Positions 1-6,583 of a stretch of 7,786 nucleotides of DNA are shown here, piece by piece; position 1 is the first letter of the stretch; each line of letters starts with the position of its first letter. Position numbers and translations under genes: made by a program. The stretch is from an uncultured Caryophanales bacterium (GTDB taxonomy: Bacteria > Bacillota_I > Bacilli_A > RFN20 > CAG-826). Below the pieces are notes generated by a model that worked only from the letters and a program-made list of their open reading frames with translations, was not told the DNA's origin and searched no databases. Location: assembly GCA_946410525.1 (NCBI GenBank), contig CAMKAQ010000034.1, forward strand, positions 1-7,786, given 5' to 3'.

Positions 1-2
1 CC

Positions 3-3000
3 CGCTTCGGGATGGATTTTGAATTCGTCAGAAGCGACCCAAACAAAAAAGGCGTCGTCCAGATGACGATCAGGAAAGAGACCCCATGGGACTACGCTCT
101 TTTGACTGAATTCTTAGACGCCCTTCAAAACGCGACCTATGGAATGGAAATCCGTTTTGTCTATGTCCAAGAACCAAGTGAGGAAGATGTTTCTGAACTC
201 TTTTCTAACTTCTGTTTCGAAAAATGCCGAATCGTTTCAGATGTCTTTGTCAAATATCAGGATGGGCATTATCTCACCAAGAAAGATGAAGAGATCGTTA
301 AAGCCGCTAAAGACTTCAATGCCCTTCTCAAGTTCCTTTCCTATGGCATCAAGATCGAATGCGTTGACGGATTAGAAGAAGAGAAACCTGAACCAAAAAT
401 TGAAGAGCCAAAACCTGTTGAAGACATCCCTGAAGAAGAGATCGATGAAGAGCCTGAAGAGGAAAAAGAAGAGGGTTTTGCTGACGAAAATCAAGTTATT
501 CCTGACGAATATGACGCGATAGCGGAAGACGAAGCCCGCCACGAAGAAGAACTCAAAGCTGCTTATGCCCAATACAAAAAAGACGAAAGAATTATGGAGC
601 AGCTCTCCCATAACATCCATTCGAAAGGCAACTACTATCGACTCGAGACCATAAAAGATATTTATGACAACGTCGGTGGCAATTACGAAATCACCGGTTA
701 CGTTTTTGGATACGAAATGCGCACCACAAGAAGAGGCCAGGCTATGGCCACTTTCGGACTTGGTGACGAAACGAGCGCGATTAACGTCAGAGGCGTCGAA
801 GACAAGGAAGTCTTATCTCCTGCCGTCCTTGCCTCGATTGGTAATGGCGCTCACCTTAGAGTCAGAGGCGCAATCAAGATCGAAGATAGGCCAGGACCAA
901 ATGAAGGTCTCTATCAGCTTTACCTCCATTCCTTTGATGTGCTTCCTCCAAAGCCACTTCGTGAGGATCCTTGCGAAGAGAAGCGCGTTGAGCTCCACGC
1001 CCACACGAAGATGAGCGCGATGGATGGCCTTGCTGAGGCAAGCGACTACGTCAAACTCGCGCACCATATGGGCATGAAAGCGGTGGCCATCACTGACCAC
1101 GGCGTCATCCAATCCTTCCCGCAAGCCGAAGGAGCCTGCTTAGACATCAATAGCAAAATCACCGACCCTGAGGACAAATTCAAAGTCCTCTACGGCGTTG
1201 AGTTATACGCCTTCAAAAAGCCTCGTTATGGCTGGAACTTCGTTGATACCCCTCTTTCCAAAGGAAAGTACTGCGTATTCGATTTTGAAACCACAGGTCT
1301 TTCTTCCAAGTACGACAGAATCACCGAATTCGGTGCTGTTTTGGTCGTCGATGGCCTTGTGACTGACAGAAAGGATTTCTTCGTCAACGCCGGCGTTCAT
1401 ATCCCTGAGTACATTCAGAGGAAGACTCACATCACCGATGAGATGATCAAAGACGGTCTTACCGAAAAAGAAGCCGCTCTCGAAATCGAGAAGTTCGCCG
1501 AAGGCTGCATCCTTGTCTCTCATAACGCTCAATTCGACGTTGGCTTCCTTAATGCCCTTCGCCTTAGAGTCGGCCTTCCAAAAGACAAACATCCAGTCAT
1601 CGATACTTTAGCTTTGTCTCACTATCTCTTCCCAGGAGCCGCTAAGCATAACTTAGGCGCTTTGTCCCGCAACTTGAAATTAGATGTCTACGATGACGAA
1701 AAGGCTCACCGTGCTGACTTCGACGCCGAAGCTTTAAACTCGGTTTGGCAATCCATCATCCCGATGCTTGAAAAGAACGGATGCCGCACTCACAGAGAAC
1801 TCAAAGACCTCGTGTGCACCGACAAGAAGATGTACAAGCACACCTACACCGAACACGTTATCGCCATCGCCAAGAACCAAGAAGGCATCAAAGCCTTATA
1901 TCGTTTGGTCAGCCATAGCGAAACGAAATACATGACTCTCAACTCAGTTCCGAAGATCTCTTACGACGAGATTGCCGAAGAACGTGAGAATCTCCTTCTT
2001 GGCAGCGCCTGCTTCAATGGTTCTGTCTTCCAAAACGCCATGCTCAAGAGCGATGAAGAACTTGAGGAAGCAATGAGCTTCTTTGATTACATCGAAGTCC
2101 AGCCTCGTGAGAACTATTCTTGGCTCATCAACGACCACCAGCTTGATGATGAGAGACTTCTCGACATCCTTAAGAACATCGTTTCGACAGCGGACAAGAT
2201 TGGCAAGCCAGTATGTGCGACAGGCGATTGCCATTACCTCAACCCAGAAGACAAAATCTCCCGTGACGTTTTCATCTGCGCCAAAGCCATCGGTGGAGTC
2301 AACCACCCTCTTTGGACTTGGTCACGTGAAAGCGGAAGAGAAACCTACGAGAACCCAGACCAGCATTTCAGAACAACCAAAGAGATGCTTGATGAGTTCA
2401 CCGAATGGTTAGGCGAGGAGAAAGCAAAAGAGATCGTCATCACGAATACGAACAAGATCGCTGACCAAGTCGAACCTGTCGAAATCTTGAAGACAAGACT
2501 ATACACACCAGACGCAAACCTTCCTGGCTCAAAAGAGAAATTAGAGGAGATTTGCTGGGAAAATTTGAAAAATAGATACGGAATTGAGAAGGATATCGAA
2601 TATCCTGAAGGAAGTCCGCAAGCAATCATCAAAAACCGTTTGGCCCAGGAGCTTAACGGTATTATCGGTAATGGTTACGCTGTTACCTATTACATTGCTC
2701 ACCTCCTCGTTAAGAAGGCTGCGGATGATGGCTTCTTCGTTGGAAGCCGTGGTTCCGTCGGTTCCTCTTTCGCTGCCACGATGGCGGACATCACCGAGGT
2801 CAACCCTCTTGCCCCTCACTATGTGTGTCCACACTGCAAGCACATCGAATGGGCTGAAGACAAACTCCTTAAGAGCGCTTATGACCTTCCAGCCAAGAAG
2901 TGTCCAGAATGCGGCAAGCCAATGATCACTGCCGGTCAATCGATCCCGTTCCAGGTCTTCTTAGGCTTCCACGCTGAAAAGGTTCCTGATATCGACCTTA

Positions 3001-4523
3001 ACTTCGACGCCGATTACCAGGCTAGAGCCCACGCCTATACCCGTGAGCTTCTTTCGACGCCAGAAGAGAACAAGTTATACAAAGCCGGCGAGACGGTTGA
3101 TTCTCCCCACGTTATCCGTGCAGGAACCATCTCCTGTTCCGAAGAGAAGAACGCCATCGGTTACGTCAAAGGCTATTACGAAAGAGTCCTTAAGAAACCG
3201 GTTGCTTTAAACGACAACGCATACGTCAAATACATCGCCTCCAAGTGCACAGGCGTCAAGAAGACGACTGGTCAGCACCCTGGCGGCATCGTCGTCATTC
3301 CTGCCGATATGGAAATCTTTGATTTCTCGCCATATCAATACCCAGCAGACGATGAATCTGTAGGATGGTTAACAACCCACTACGAATTCGCGAGCATGCA
3401 CGACAGCTGTCTTAAGCTCGATGAGCTTGGCCACGTCGATCCGCTTGCCCTCCGCAAAATGAAAGACTTCACTGGCATCGATTTCAAGACGATCCCAATG
3501 AATGATAAGAAAGTCCTTTCCCTTTTCAGCACGAATAAAGCCCTTGGTATTCAGCTTTCAGGTAACTCCGATACGCAGAAGTTCATCGCTGAGACCTATA
3601 AGACCGGTTCCATCGCTCTTCCTGAATTCGGAACCTCCTTCGTCCAAGGCCTCATCAAACAGGCAAAACCTCATACCTTCAACGACCTTCTCATTATCTC
3701 TGGTCTCTCCCATGGTACCGACGTTTGGAACAACAACGCCCAAGACCTCATCATGAAGAACGGCCTTCAGCTTAATGACGTTATCGGATGCCGTGACGAT
3801 ATCATGAACTACCTCATCGATATGGGTGTCGATAACGGCCTTGCCTTCAAAATCATGGAATACGTCCGTAAGAATAAGAACGGCAAGCCACTCAAAGACG
3901 AATTCATCAAAGCCATGAAGGAACACGATGTTCCTGACTGGTATATCGAATCCTGCAAGAAGATCCGTTACCTCTTCCCGCGTGCTCACGCGACCGCTTA
4001 CGTTATGTCAGCCGTCCGTGTTGCTTGGTATAAGGTCTATCAACCAACTGCGTTCTACGCGGTCTATTTCAGCACGCGTTGCGATTCCTTCGATATCAAA
4101 GCCATGACATCCCCAATCGACAAGATGGTTGCCGCTATCAAGGATTATCAGGCTAGACGCGATAAGAAACAGACAAACGCCACAGACGAAGAAAAACTCA
4201 AAGCCCTTTTGGCTGCTTGCGAGCTTACCGCAAGAGGTTTTAAAGTCGGTAAAGTCGATCTTATGAAGAGCCATTCTTCTGAATGGACGGTAGGGGAAGA
4301 TGGAAAGACAATCATCCCTCCATTCACCGTTATTCCTAACTTCGGTTCAAAGGCCGCTGAGGCAATCGAAGAAGCGAGAAAAGATGGCGAATTCATCTCC
4401 ATCGAAGACCTTAAAGACAGGGCCAACCTTGGTTCATCGACCATCGATGCTTTAAGAGAATATGGCAGCCTTGATGGCATGAGCGAGTCGAACCAACTTA
4501 GTCTCTTTGATTTCAGCTTCTAA
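3..4523 (+). CDS. polC: DNA polymerase III alpha subunit, PolC type (5'-partial)
   Basis: Replicative polymerase of low-GC Gram-positive bacteria; it extends DNA at the fork and proofreads with its own 3'-5' exonuclease. Numbering from the ATG at 12: N-terminal domain 1-120; Glu-rich linker about 121-180; OB fold about 222-310; PHP domain from 325 (H329/H331, D362/H363), interrupted by a DEDDh exonuclease (D424, E426, D509, H566, D571). This insertion of exonuclease into PHP marks PolC rather than DnaE. The polymerase core follows: GSRGSVGSS at 911-919, zinc cysteines 939/942/964/967, catalytic D993 and D995 in PDIDLNF, and TGQHPGG from 1086. The end carries a helix-hairpin-helix-like region and clamp-binding motif QLSLF at 1495-1499, plus four extra residues. 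The ATG at 12 has no visible ribosome binding site, the frame is open to the window edge, and B. subtilis PolC as I recall it has some 20-25 residues before this point, so the true start is probably outside. Identity is near certain; the start is unresolved. Confidence 0.97.
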   Translation, partial: RFGMDFEFVRSDPNKKGVVQMTIRKETPWDYALLTEFLDALQNATYGMEIRFVYVQEPSEEDVSELFSNFCFEKCRIVSDVFVKYQDGHYLTKKDEEIVKAAKDFNALLKFLSYGIKIECVDGLEEEKPEPKIEEPKPVEDIPEEEIDEEPEEEKEEGFADENQVIPDEYDAIAEDEARHEEELKAAYAQYKKDERIMEQLSHNIHSKGNYYRLETIKDIYDNVGGNYEITGYVFGYEMRTTRRGQAMATFGLGDETSAINVRGVEDKEVLSPAVLASIGNGAHLRVRGAIKIEDRPGPNEGLYQLYLHSFDVLPPKPLREDPCEEKRVELHAHTKMSAMDGLAEASDYVKLAHHMGMKAVAITDHGVIQSFPQAEGACLDINSKITDPEDKFKVLYGVELYAFKKPRYGWNFVDTPLSKGKYCVFDFETTGLSSKYDRITEFGAVLVVDGLVTDRKDFFVNAGVHIPEYIQRKTHITDEMIKDGLTEKEAALEIEKFAEGCILVSHNAQFDVGFLNALRLRVGLPKDKHPVIDTLALSHYLFPGAAKHNLGALSRNLKLDVYDDEKAHRADFDAEALNSVWQSIIPMLEKNGCRTHRELKDLVCTDKKMYKHTYTEHVIAIAKNQEGIKALYRLVSHSETKYMTLNSVPKISYDEIAEERENLLLGSACFNGSVFQNAMLKSDEELEEAMSFFDYIEVQPRENYSWLINDHQLDDERLLDILKNIVSTADKIGKPVCATGDCHYLNPEDKISRDVFICAKAIGGVNHPLWTWSRESGRETYENPDQHFRTTKEMLDEFTEWLGEEKAKEIVITNTNKIADQVEPVEILKTRLYTPDANLPGSKEKLEEICWENLKNRYGIEKDIEYPEGSPQAIIKNRLAQELNGIIGNGYAVTYYIAHLLVKKAADDGFFVGSRGSVGSSFAATMADITEVNPLAPHYVCPHCKHIEWAEDKLLKSAYDLPAKKCPECGKPMITAGQSIPFQVFLGFHAEKVPDIDLNFDADYQARAHAYTRELLSTPEENKLYKAGETVDSPHVIRAGTISCSEEKNAIGYVKGYYERVLKKPVALNDNAYVKYIASKCTGVKKTTGQHPGGIVVIPADMEIFDFSPYQYPADDESVGWLTTHYEFASMHDSCLKLDELGHVDPLALRKMKDFTGIDFKTIPMNDKKVLSLFSTNKALGIQLSGNSDTQKFIAETYKTGSIALPEFGTSFVQGLIKQAKPHTFNDLLIISGLSHGTDVWNNNAQDLIMKNGLQLNDVIGCRDDIMNYLIDMGVDNGLAFKIMEYVRKNKNGKPLKDEFIKAMKEHDVPDWYIESCKKIRYLFPRAHATAYVMSAVRVAWYKVYQPTAFYAVYFSTRCDSFDIKAMTSPIDKMVAAIKDYQARRDKKQTNATDEEKLKALLAACELTARGFKVGKVDLMKSHSSEWTVGEDGKTIIPPFTVIPNFGSKAAEAIEEARKDGEFISIEDLKDRANLGSSTIDALREYGSLDGMSESNQLSLFDFSF

Positions 4524-4546
4524 AGTGATAGATTATTAGTCGCTGT

Positions 4547-4623
4547 CGGGACGTAGCACAGCTTGGTAGTGCGCCTGGTTCGGGACCAGGAGGTCGTGGG
4601 TTCGAATCCCATCGTTCCGACCA
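4547..4623 (+). tRNA. tRNA-Pro, anticodon CGG
   Basis: A complete cloverleaf can be drawn. The acceptor stem pairs 4547-4553 with 4613-4619 (one G-U), followed by discriminator A4620 and an encoded CCA. The anticodon stem is CCTGG/CCAGG around loop TTCGGGA, giving anticodon CGG at 4581-4583, which reads proline codon CCG. The T arm has TTCGAAT in its loop. The C1-G72 first pair and A73 are typical of bacterial tRNA-Pro. The gene starts 23 bases after the polC stop with no terminator between, so it may be transcribed with polC. A weak promoter-like pair in the polC tail (TTGATT at 4507-4512; TAGATT at 4529-4534 or GATTAT at 4531-4536) could also serve it. Confidence 0.96.
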
Positions 4624-4633
4624 AATGACTAAT

Positions 4634-4668
4634 ACGTTCTTGATACAATGCGATCAAGGACGTTTTTT
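4634..4668 (+). terminator. Intrinsic terminator after tRNA-Pro
   Basis: An 11-bp stem joins ACGTTCTTGAT (4634-4644) to ATCAAGGACGT (4653-4663) with one T-G wobble and an 8-base loop. It runs into six T's at 4663-4668. It lies 10 bases after the tRNA CCA end and closes the polC/tRNA-Pro unit. Confidence 0.9.
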
Positions 4669-4711
4669 GTTAAAAGCAGCGCCGTCGATGGAATGCGCAA
4701 CAAAGCGTTGC

Positions 4712-4740
4712 TACACAAACGAGAGAGACCTTCGTATTAT
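4712..4740 (+). promoter_or_regulatory. Possible promoter of the HTH/zinc-ribbon gene
   Basis: TACACA (4712-4717) and TATTAT (4735-4740) are separated by 17 bases; they match the sigma-70/sigma-A hexamers at 4/6 and 5/6. It is the best pair I see between the upstream terminator and the gene. It would start transcription near 4747, right at the GGAGG, giving a leader of only about 15 bases. That is unusually short, so this call is weak. Confidence 0.35.
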
Positions 4741-4761
4741 TTCGTTGGAGGAAACGGAAAG

Positions 4762-5526
4762 ATGGAAACGAAACAAATCCTATTTGAACTAAGAAACAAA
4801 CACGGGTTATCCCAAGACGAACTGGCGGAGAAGGTCTTCGTGACCCGCCAAGCGGTTTCGCGCTGGGAAAACGGGGAGACGATCCCCGCGACGGAAACGC
4901 TGAAACTGCTTTCGAAGCTCTTCAACGTCTCGATCAATACGCTGCTTGGCTCGCCCCACCCCCTTTATTGCCAATGCTGCGGCATGCCATTAGACGATTC
5001 GATCATCGGCAAAGACGAAGACGGCTTTTTGAATGAGGATTATTGCAAGTGGTGCTACGCGGACGGAACCTATACCTACAACGACATGGATGAACTCATC
5101 GACGTCTGCATTCCCCACATGACCAAAGAAGGCTTCTCCGAAGAGCAGGCGCGCGCTTACATGAAGGAAAAACTCCCTCACCTTAACTATTGGAAGCATC
5201 ACGATGAGTTAAGCGACAAGGGGAAATTCGATGCCTTTAAGCAAACGCTGGTCGACGAAATTAACGCATTGGGCATCGAAGGCATGCCAAAGGTGACCAA
5301 ACTTTGTGCCCTCGTGGGCCAGTACGTGAATTTGGAATATCCTTTGCCCAATGGGACGAAGGCGAAGTTCCTCAATGACGAAACGACGTATTTGGGTACC
5401 CAAGTGGAAAGCGAAGAGGAGAAAGGCCTTTGCTATGGGGTCGTCGCCAATGTGGAATTCATCCTCGTTTGCACTTATCGCGAAGGCGGCGCGGATCCAA
5501 AGCTTATCGCGTTCCGGAAAAGATAA
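4762..5526 (+). CDS. XRE-family HTH regulator with zinc-ribbon domain
   Basis: Likely a cytoplasmic one-component DNA-binding regulator of 254 residues; its target and signal are unknown. Residues 3-62 form an XRE/Cro-type helix-turn-helix (LSQDELAEKVFVTRQAVSRWENGE, key residues Q18, Q30, S33, R34, W35). Next is a zinc ribbon with C70/C73 and C95/C98, followed by a helical stretch (about 107-145), resembling the Pfam 'putative zinc ribbon' family (Zn_ribbon_2). The C-terminal part (about 155-254) is a mixed helix/strand module that I cannot name. I chose the ATG at 4762 because GGAGG at 4747-4751 precedes it by 10 bases and the HTH starts there; the longer frame from 4648 begins inside the upstream terminator. 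Codon use differs from polC: five CTG leucines and several CCC prolines in a short gene. It stands alone between two convergent tRNA genes. The domain call is firm; the regulatory role is inferred from family. Confidence 0.9.
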   Translation: METKQILFELRNKHGLSQDELAEKVFVTRQAVSRWENGETIPATETLKLLSKLFNVSINTLLGSPHPLYCQCCGMPLDDSIIGKDEDGFLNEDYCKWCYADGTYTYNDMDELIDVCIPHMTKEGFSEEQARAYMKEKLPHLNYWKHHDELSDKGKFDAFKQTLVDEINALGIEGMPKVTKLCALVGQYVNLEYPLPNGTKAKFLNDETTYLGTQVESEEEKGLCYGVVANVEFILVCTYREGGADPKLIAFRKR

Positions 5527-5581
5527 ATCTTTCGATTGGTAGCAAGGCCGTATCGAAAACATCAAAGCCTGCCATCTAAAG

Positions 5582-5612
5582 AAAAAAGTTCCCTTAACCG
5601 GGAACTATTTTT
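5582..5612. terminator. Bidirectional intrinsic terminator
   Basis: AGTTCCC (5587-5593) pairs with GGGAACT (5600-5606) around a 6-base loop. On the minus strand the hairpin is followed by a clean run of six T's (plus-strand A's at 5582-5587), ending tRNA-Arg transcription. On the plus strand it is followed by TATTTTTC, so it can also end the HTH gene transcript. The minus-strand side is the stronger. Confidence 0.88.
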
Positions 5613-5618
5613 CATTAG

Positions 5619-5695
5619 TGGCCCGCCCGAGCCGACTCGAACGGCTGGCGTTTCGCTTAGGAGGCGAACCCTCTATCCATCTGAGGTACGGGCGG
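5619..5695 (-). tRNA. tRNA-Arg, anticodon CCT
   Basis: On the minus strand the acceptor stem CCGCCCG (5695-5689) pairs perfectly with CGGGCGG (5629-5623), followed by discriminator G and an encoded CCA ending at 5619. The D stem is CCTC/GAGG. The anticodon stem is TTCGC/GCGAA around loop CTCCTAA, giving anticodon CCT (5661-5659), which reads arginine codon AGG. The T arm is AGCCG/CGGCT with loop TTCGAGT. It has its own likely promoter and terminator, so it appears to be a single-gene transcript. Confidence 0.96.
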
Positions 5696-5732
5696 AGCTT
5701 CCAAAGAGTCTTTTAACTCTTAGGCGAGAAAG

Positions 5733-5738
5733 ATTATA
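5733..5738 (-). promoter_or_regulatory. -10 box for tRNA-Arg
   Basis: A perfect TATAAT on the minus strand lies 37 bases before the mature tRNA-Arg 5' end, which would give a leader of about 30 bases for RNase P to remove. I see no good -35 at the usual spacing: the 17-base position reads AAGTAT, and the nearest TTGAGA is 22 bases away. Confidence 0.6.
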
Positions 5739-5793
5739 GAACAAACTCAGCCAGAATACTTCTCAATTCGTTTATAGAGGTGCGAGAAATAAC

Positions 5794-5822
5794 AAAAAAC
5801 CCTGTTTTTGCACAGGGTTTTT
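5794..5822 (-). terminator. Intrinsic terminator of the PH-domain gene
   Basis: AAAAACCCTGT (5795-5805) pairs with ACAGGGTTTTT (5812-5822) around a 6-base loop, 7 bases beyond the stop codon of the minus-strand gene. On that strand the hairpin leads into a run of six T's. The A/T symmetry means it could also stop transcription from the other side. Confidence 0.9.
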
Positions 5823-5829
5823 GACTTTT

Positions 5830-6423
5830 TTAGTCTTGTTTTGCTTTCGTTGCTTTGTATTCGTCAACCATATGCTTTAGGTCACGGTAGACTTCATATG
5901 GGTGATCGATGTTACGGAAGGCGTAGGCTGCTGTTCTGCCATTTCTTGTATAGATGACAGGGGAAGCAGAGGAACCGAATGTTATGGTGCCTGGATTATC
6001 GCTTCCTTTCATTAAACGATCCAATAAGTTTACGTTGACCATAAGGCCGCCAATCATTTCGAAGTCGAGTGTGGCATAATCGACACCGATGAATCCTCTT
6101 CTGATAAGAATCCTTTTATTCGTGTATGCATAGAAGGTTTTCTTATAGCTCATGTTTAGACCCACCCAAGTTGTAATTATGCCAAGCAATATTAGACCTC
6201 CAAAAACGGTTAATTCGATGACGAGCGGTGTCGACGTGCCATGTTCCGCAAAACTTTCAATCGCCATGCCAATCGGAACGGCCATGAATAGAATAGGAAT
6301 GAGCGCAAGCAGGGTGTAGGCCAACCCACCGAGATAGACATACCTCGTTTTGTTTGGCTTGATCACCTTGATGATTTCTTCATCTTCCTGAAGAATAGGG
6401 GCGAACAACTCTTTGTTTTCCAT
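5830..6423 (-). CDS. PH-domain (YdbS/bPH2-like) membrane protein
   Basis: A 197-residue inner-membrane protein of unknown specific role. It has a short acidic N-terminus, two hydrophobic helices (about 29-54 and 67-90), then a cytoplasmic bacterial PH-like domain (about 95-185). Typical bPH2 features are YAYTNKRILIRRGFIGVDYATLDFEMI at 98-124 (tyrosine, TNKR and the basic IRRG strand), a glycine-rich segment NPGTITFGSS at 143-152, and the closing FRNIDHPYEVYRDL helix. There is no signal peptide or enzyme motif. The start is well supported: AAGGAGG (plus 6433-6439) lies 9 bases before the ATG, with a good promoter upstream. It is a single-gene unit with its own terminator, transcribed divergently from the dipeptidase gene. 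The fold call is confident; related proteins are mostly uncharacterised, so no function is assigned. Confidence 0.9.
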   Translation of the reverse strand: MENKELFAPILQEDEEIIKVIKPNKTRYVYLGGLAYTLLALIPILFMAVPIGMAIESFAEHGTSTPLVIELTVFGGLILLGIITTWVGLNMSYKKTFYAYTNKRILIRRGFIGVDYATLDFEMIGGLMVNVNLLDRLMKGSDNPGTITFGSSASPVIYTRNGRTAAYAFRNIDHPYEVYRDLKHMVDEYKATKAKQD

Positions 6424-6450
6424 TTTGATGCTCCTCCTTCGAGCAAGGGT

Positions 6451-6479
6451 AGTATATGCAATAATTCCTTAAAATTCAA
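6451..6479 (-). promoter_or_regulatory. Promoter of the PH-domain gene
   Basis: On the minus strand, TTGAAT (plus 6474-6479) and TATACT (plus 6451-6456) are exactly 17 bases apart, 4/6 and 5/6 matches to the sigma-A consensus, with AT-rich sequence upstream that could act as an UP element. Transcription would start near 6444, just before the ribosome binding site. The -35 box overlaps one unit of the phased AATTC repeat. Confidence 0.78.
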
Positions 6480-6500
6480 GATAATTCATAAAAATTCAGT
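6461..6500. repeat. Phased AATTC tandem repeat in divergent promoter region
   Basis: AATTC occurs four times at an exact 10-base period (6463, 6473, 6483, 6493). The two 20-base halves, 6461-6480 and 6481-6500, match at about 16 of 20 positions, so this is also an imperfect 20-bp direct repeat. It covers and lies just upstream of the -35 box of the PH-domain gene and upstream of the dipeptidase promoter. Confidence 0.75.
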
Positions 6501-6519
6501 TTGCTTCAAATCGGTATCC

Positions 6520-6547
6520 ATGAAACCTCCAAAACTAGTGCTATAAT
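6520..6547 (+). promoter_or_regulatory. Promoter of the C69 dipeptidase gene (extended -10)
   Basis: A perfect TATAAT at 6542-6547 is preceded by TG at 6539-6540, forming an extended -10 (TGCTATAAT). A modest -35-like ATGAAA lies at 6520-6525 with a 16-base spacer. Transcription would start near 6554, giving a leader of about 30 bases before the chosen start codon. Confidence 0.7.
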
Positions 6548-6569
6548 TTGTTAGCATCCTTAATGGATG

Positions 6570-6575
6570 AAGGAG
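6570..6575 (+). promoter_or_regulatory. Ribosome binding site deciding the dipeptidase start
   Basis: AAGGAG lies 8 bases before the ATG at 6584. An in-frame ATG at 6563 would add seven residues (MDEGEKH), but it precedes this site and has no ribosome binding site of its own, so 6584 is preferred. Confidence 0.85.
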
Positions 6576-6583
6576 AAAAACAC

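Noticed and set aside
372..620. Minus-strand reading frame opposite the polC acidic linker, rich in Phe.
   Set aside because: It is the antisense of repetitive GAA/GAG codons (read as TTC/CTC), with no ribosome binding site or family resemblance. The other frames inside polC were dismissed on the same grounds.
4648..4761. Longer N-terminus of the HTH protein, starting at the first ATG at 4648.
   Set aside because: That ATG lies inside the loop of the tRNA-Pro terminator, has no ribosome binding site, and the extra 38 residues are low-quality; ATG 4762 has GGAGG and begins the HTH fold.
4547..5695. Attachment-site direct repeats that would prove integration at either tRNA gene.
   Set aside because: I looked for a second copy of either tRNA 3' end in the window and found none.
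5536..5739. Plus-strand 67-codon frame after the HTH gene.
   Set aside because: It runs through a terminator and the tRNA-Arg gene and resembles no protein.
5757..5771. TTGAGA (minus strand) as -35 for the tRNA-Arg promoter.
   Set aside because: The spacer to TATAAT is 22 bases, too long for a normal sigma-A promoter.
6563..6583. Alternative in-frame start of the dipeptidase at 6563.
   Set aside because: It precedes the AAGGAG ribosome binding site, lies within about 10 bases of the predicted transcript start, and would bury the cysteine nucleophile behind seven extra residues.
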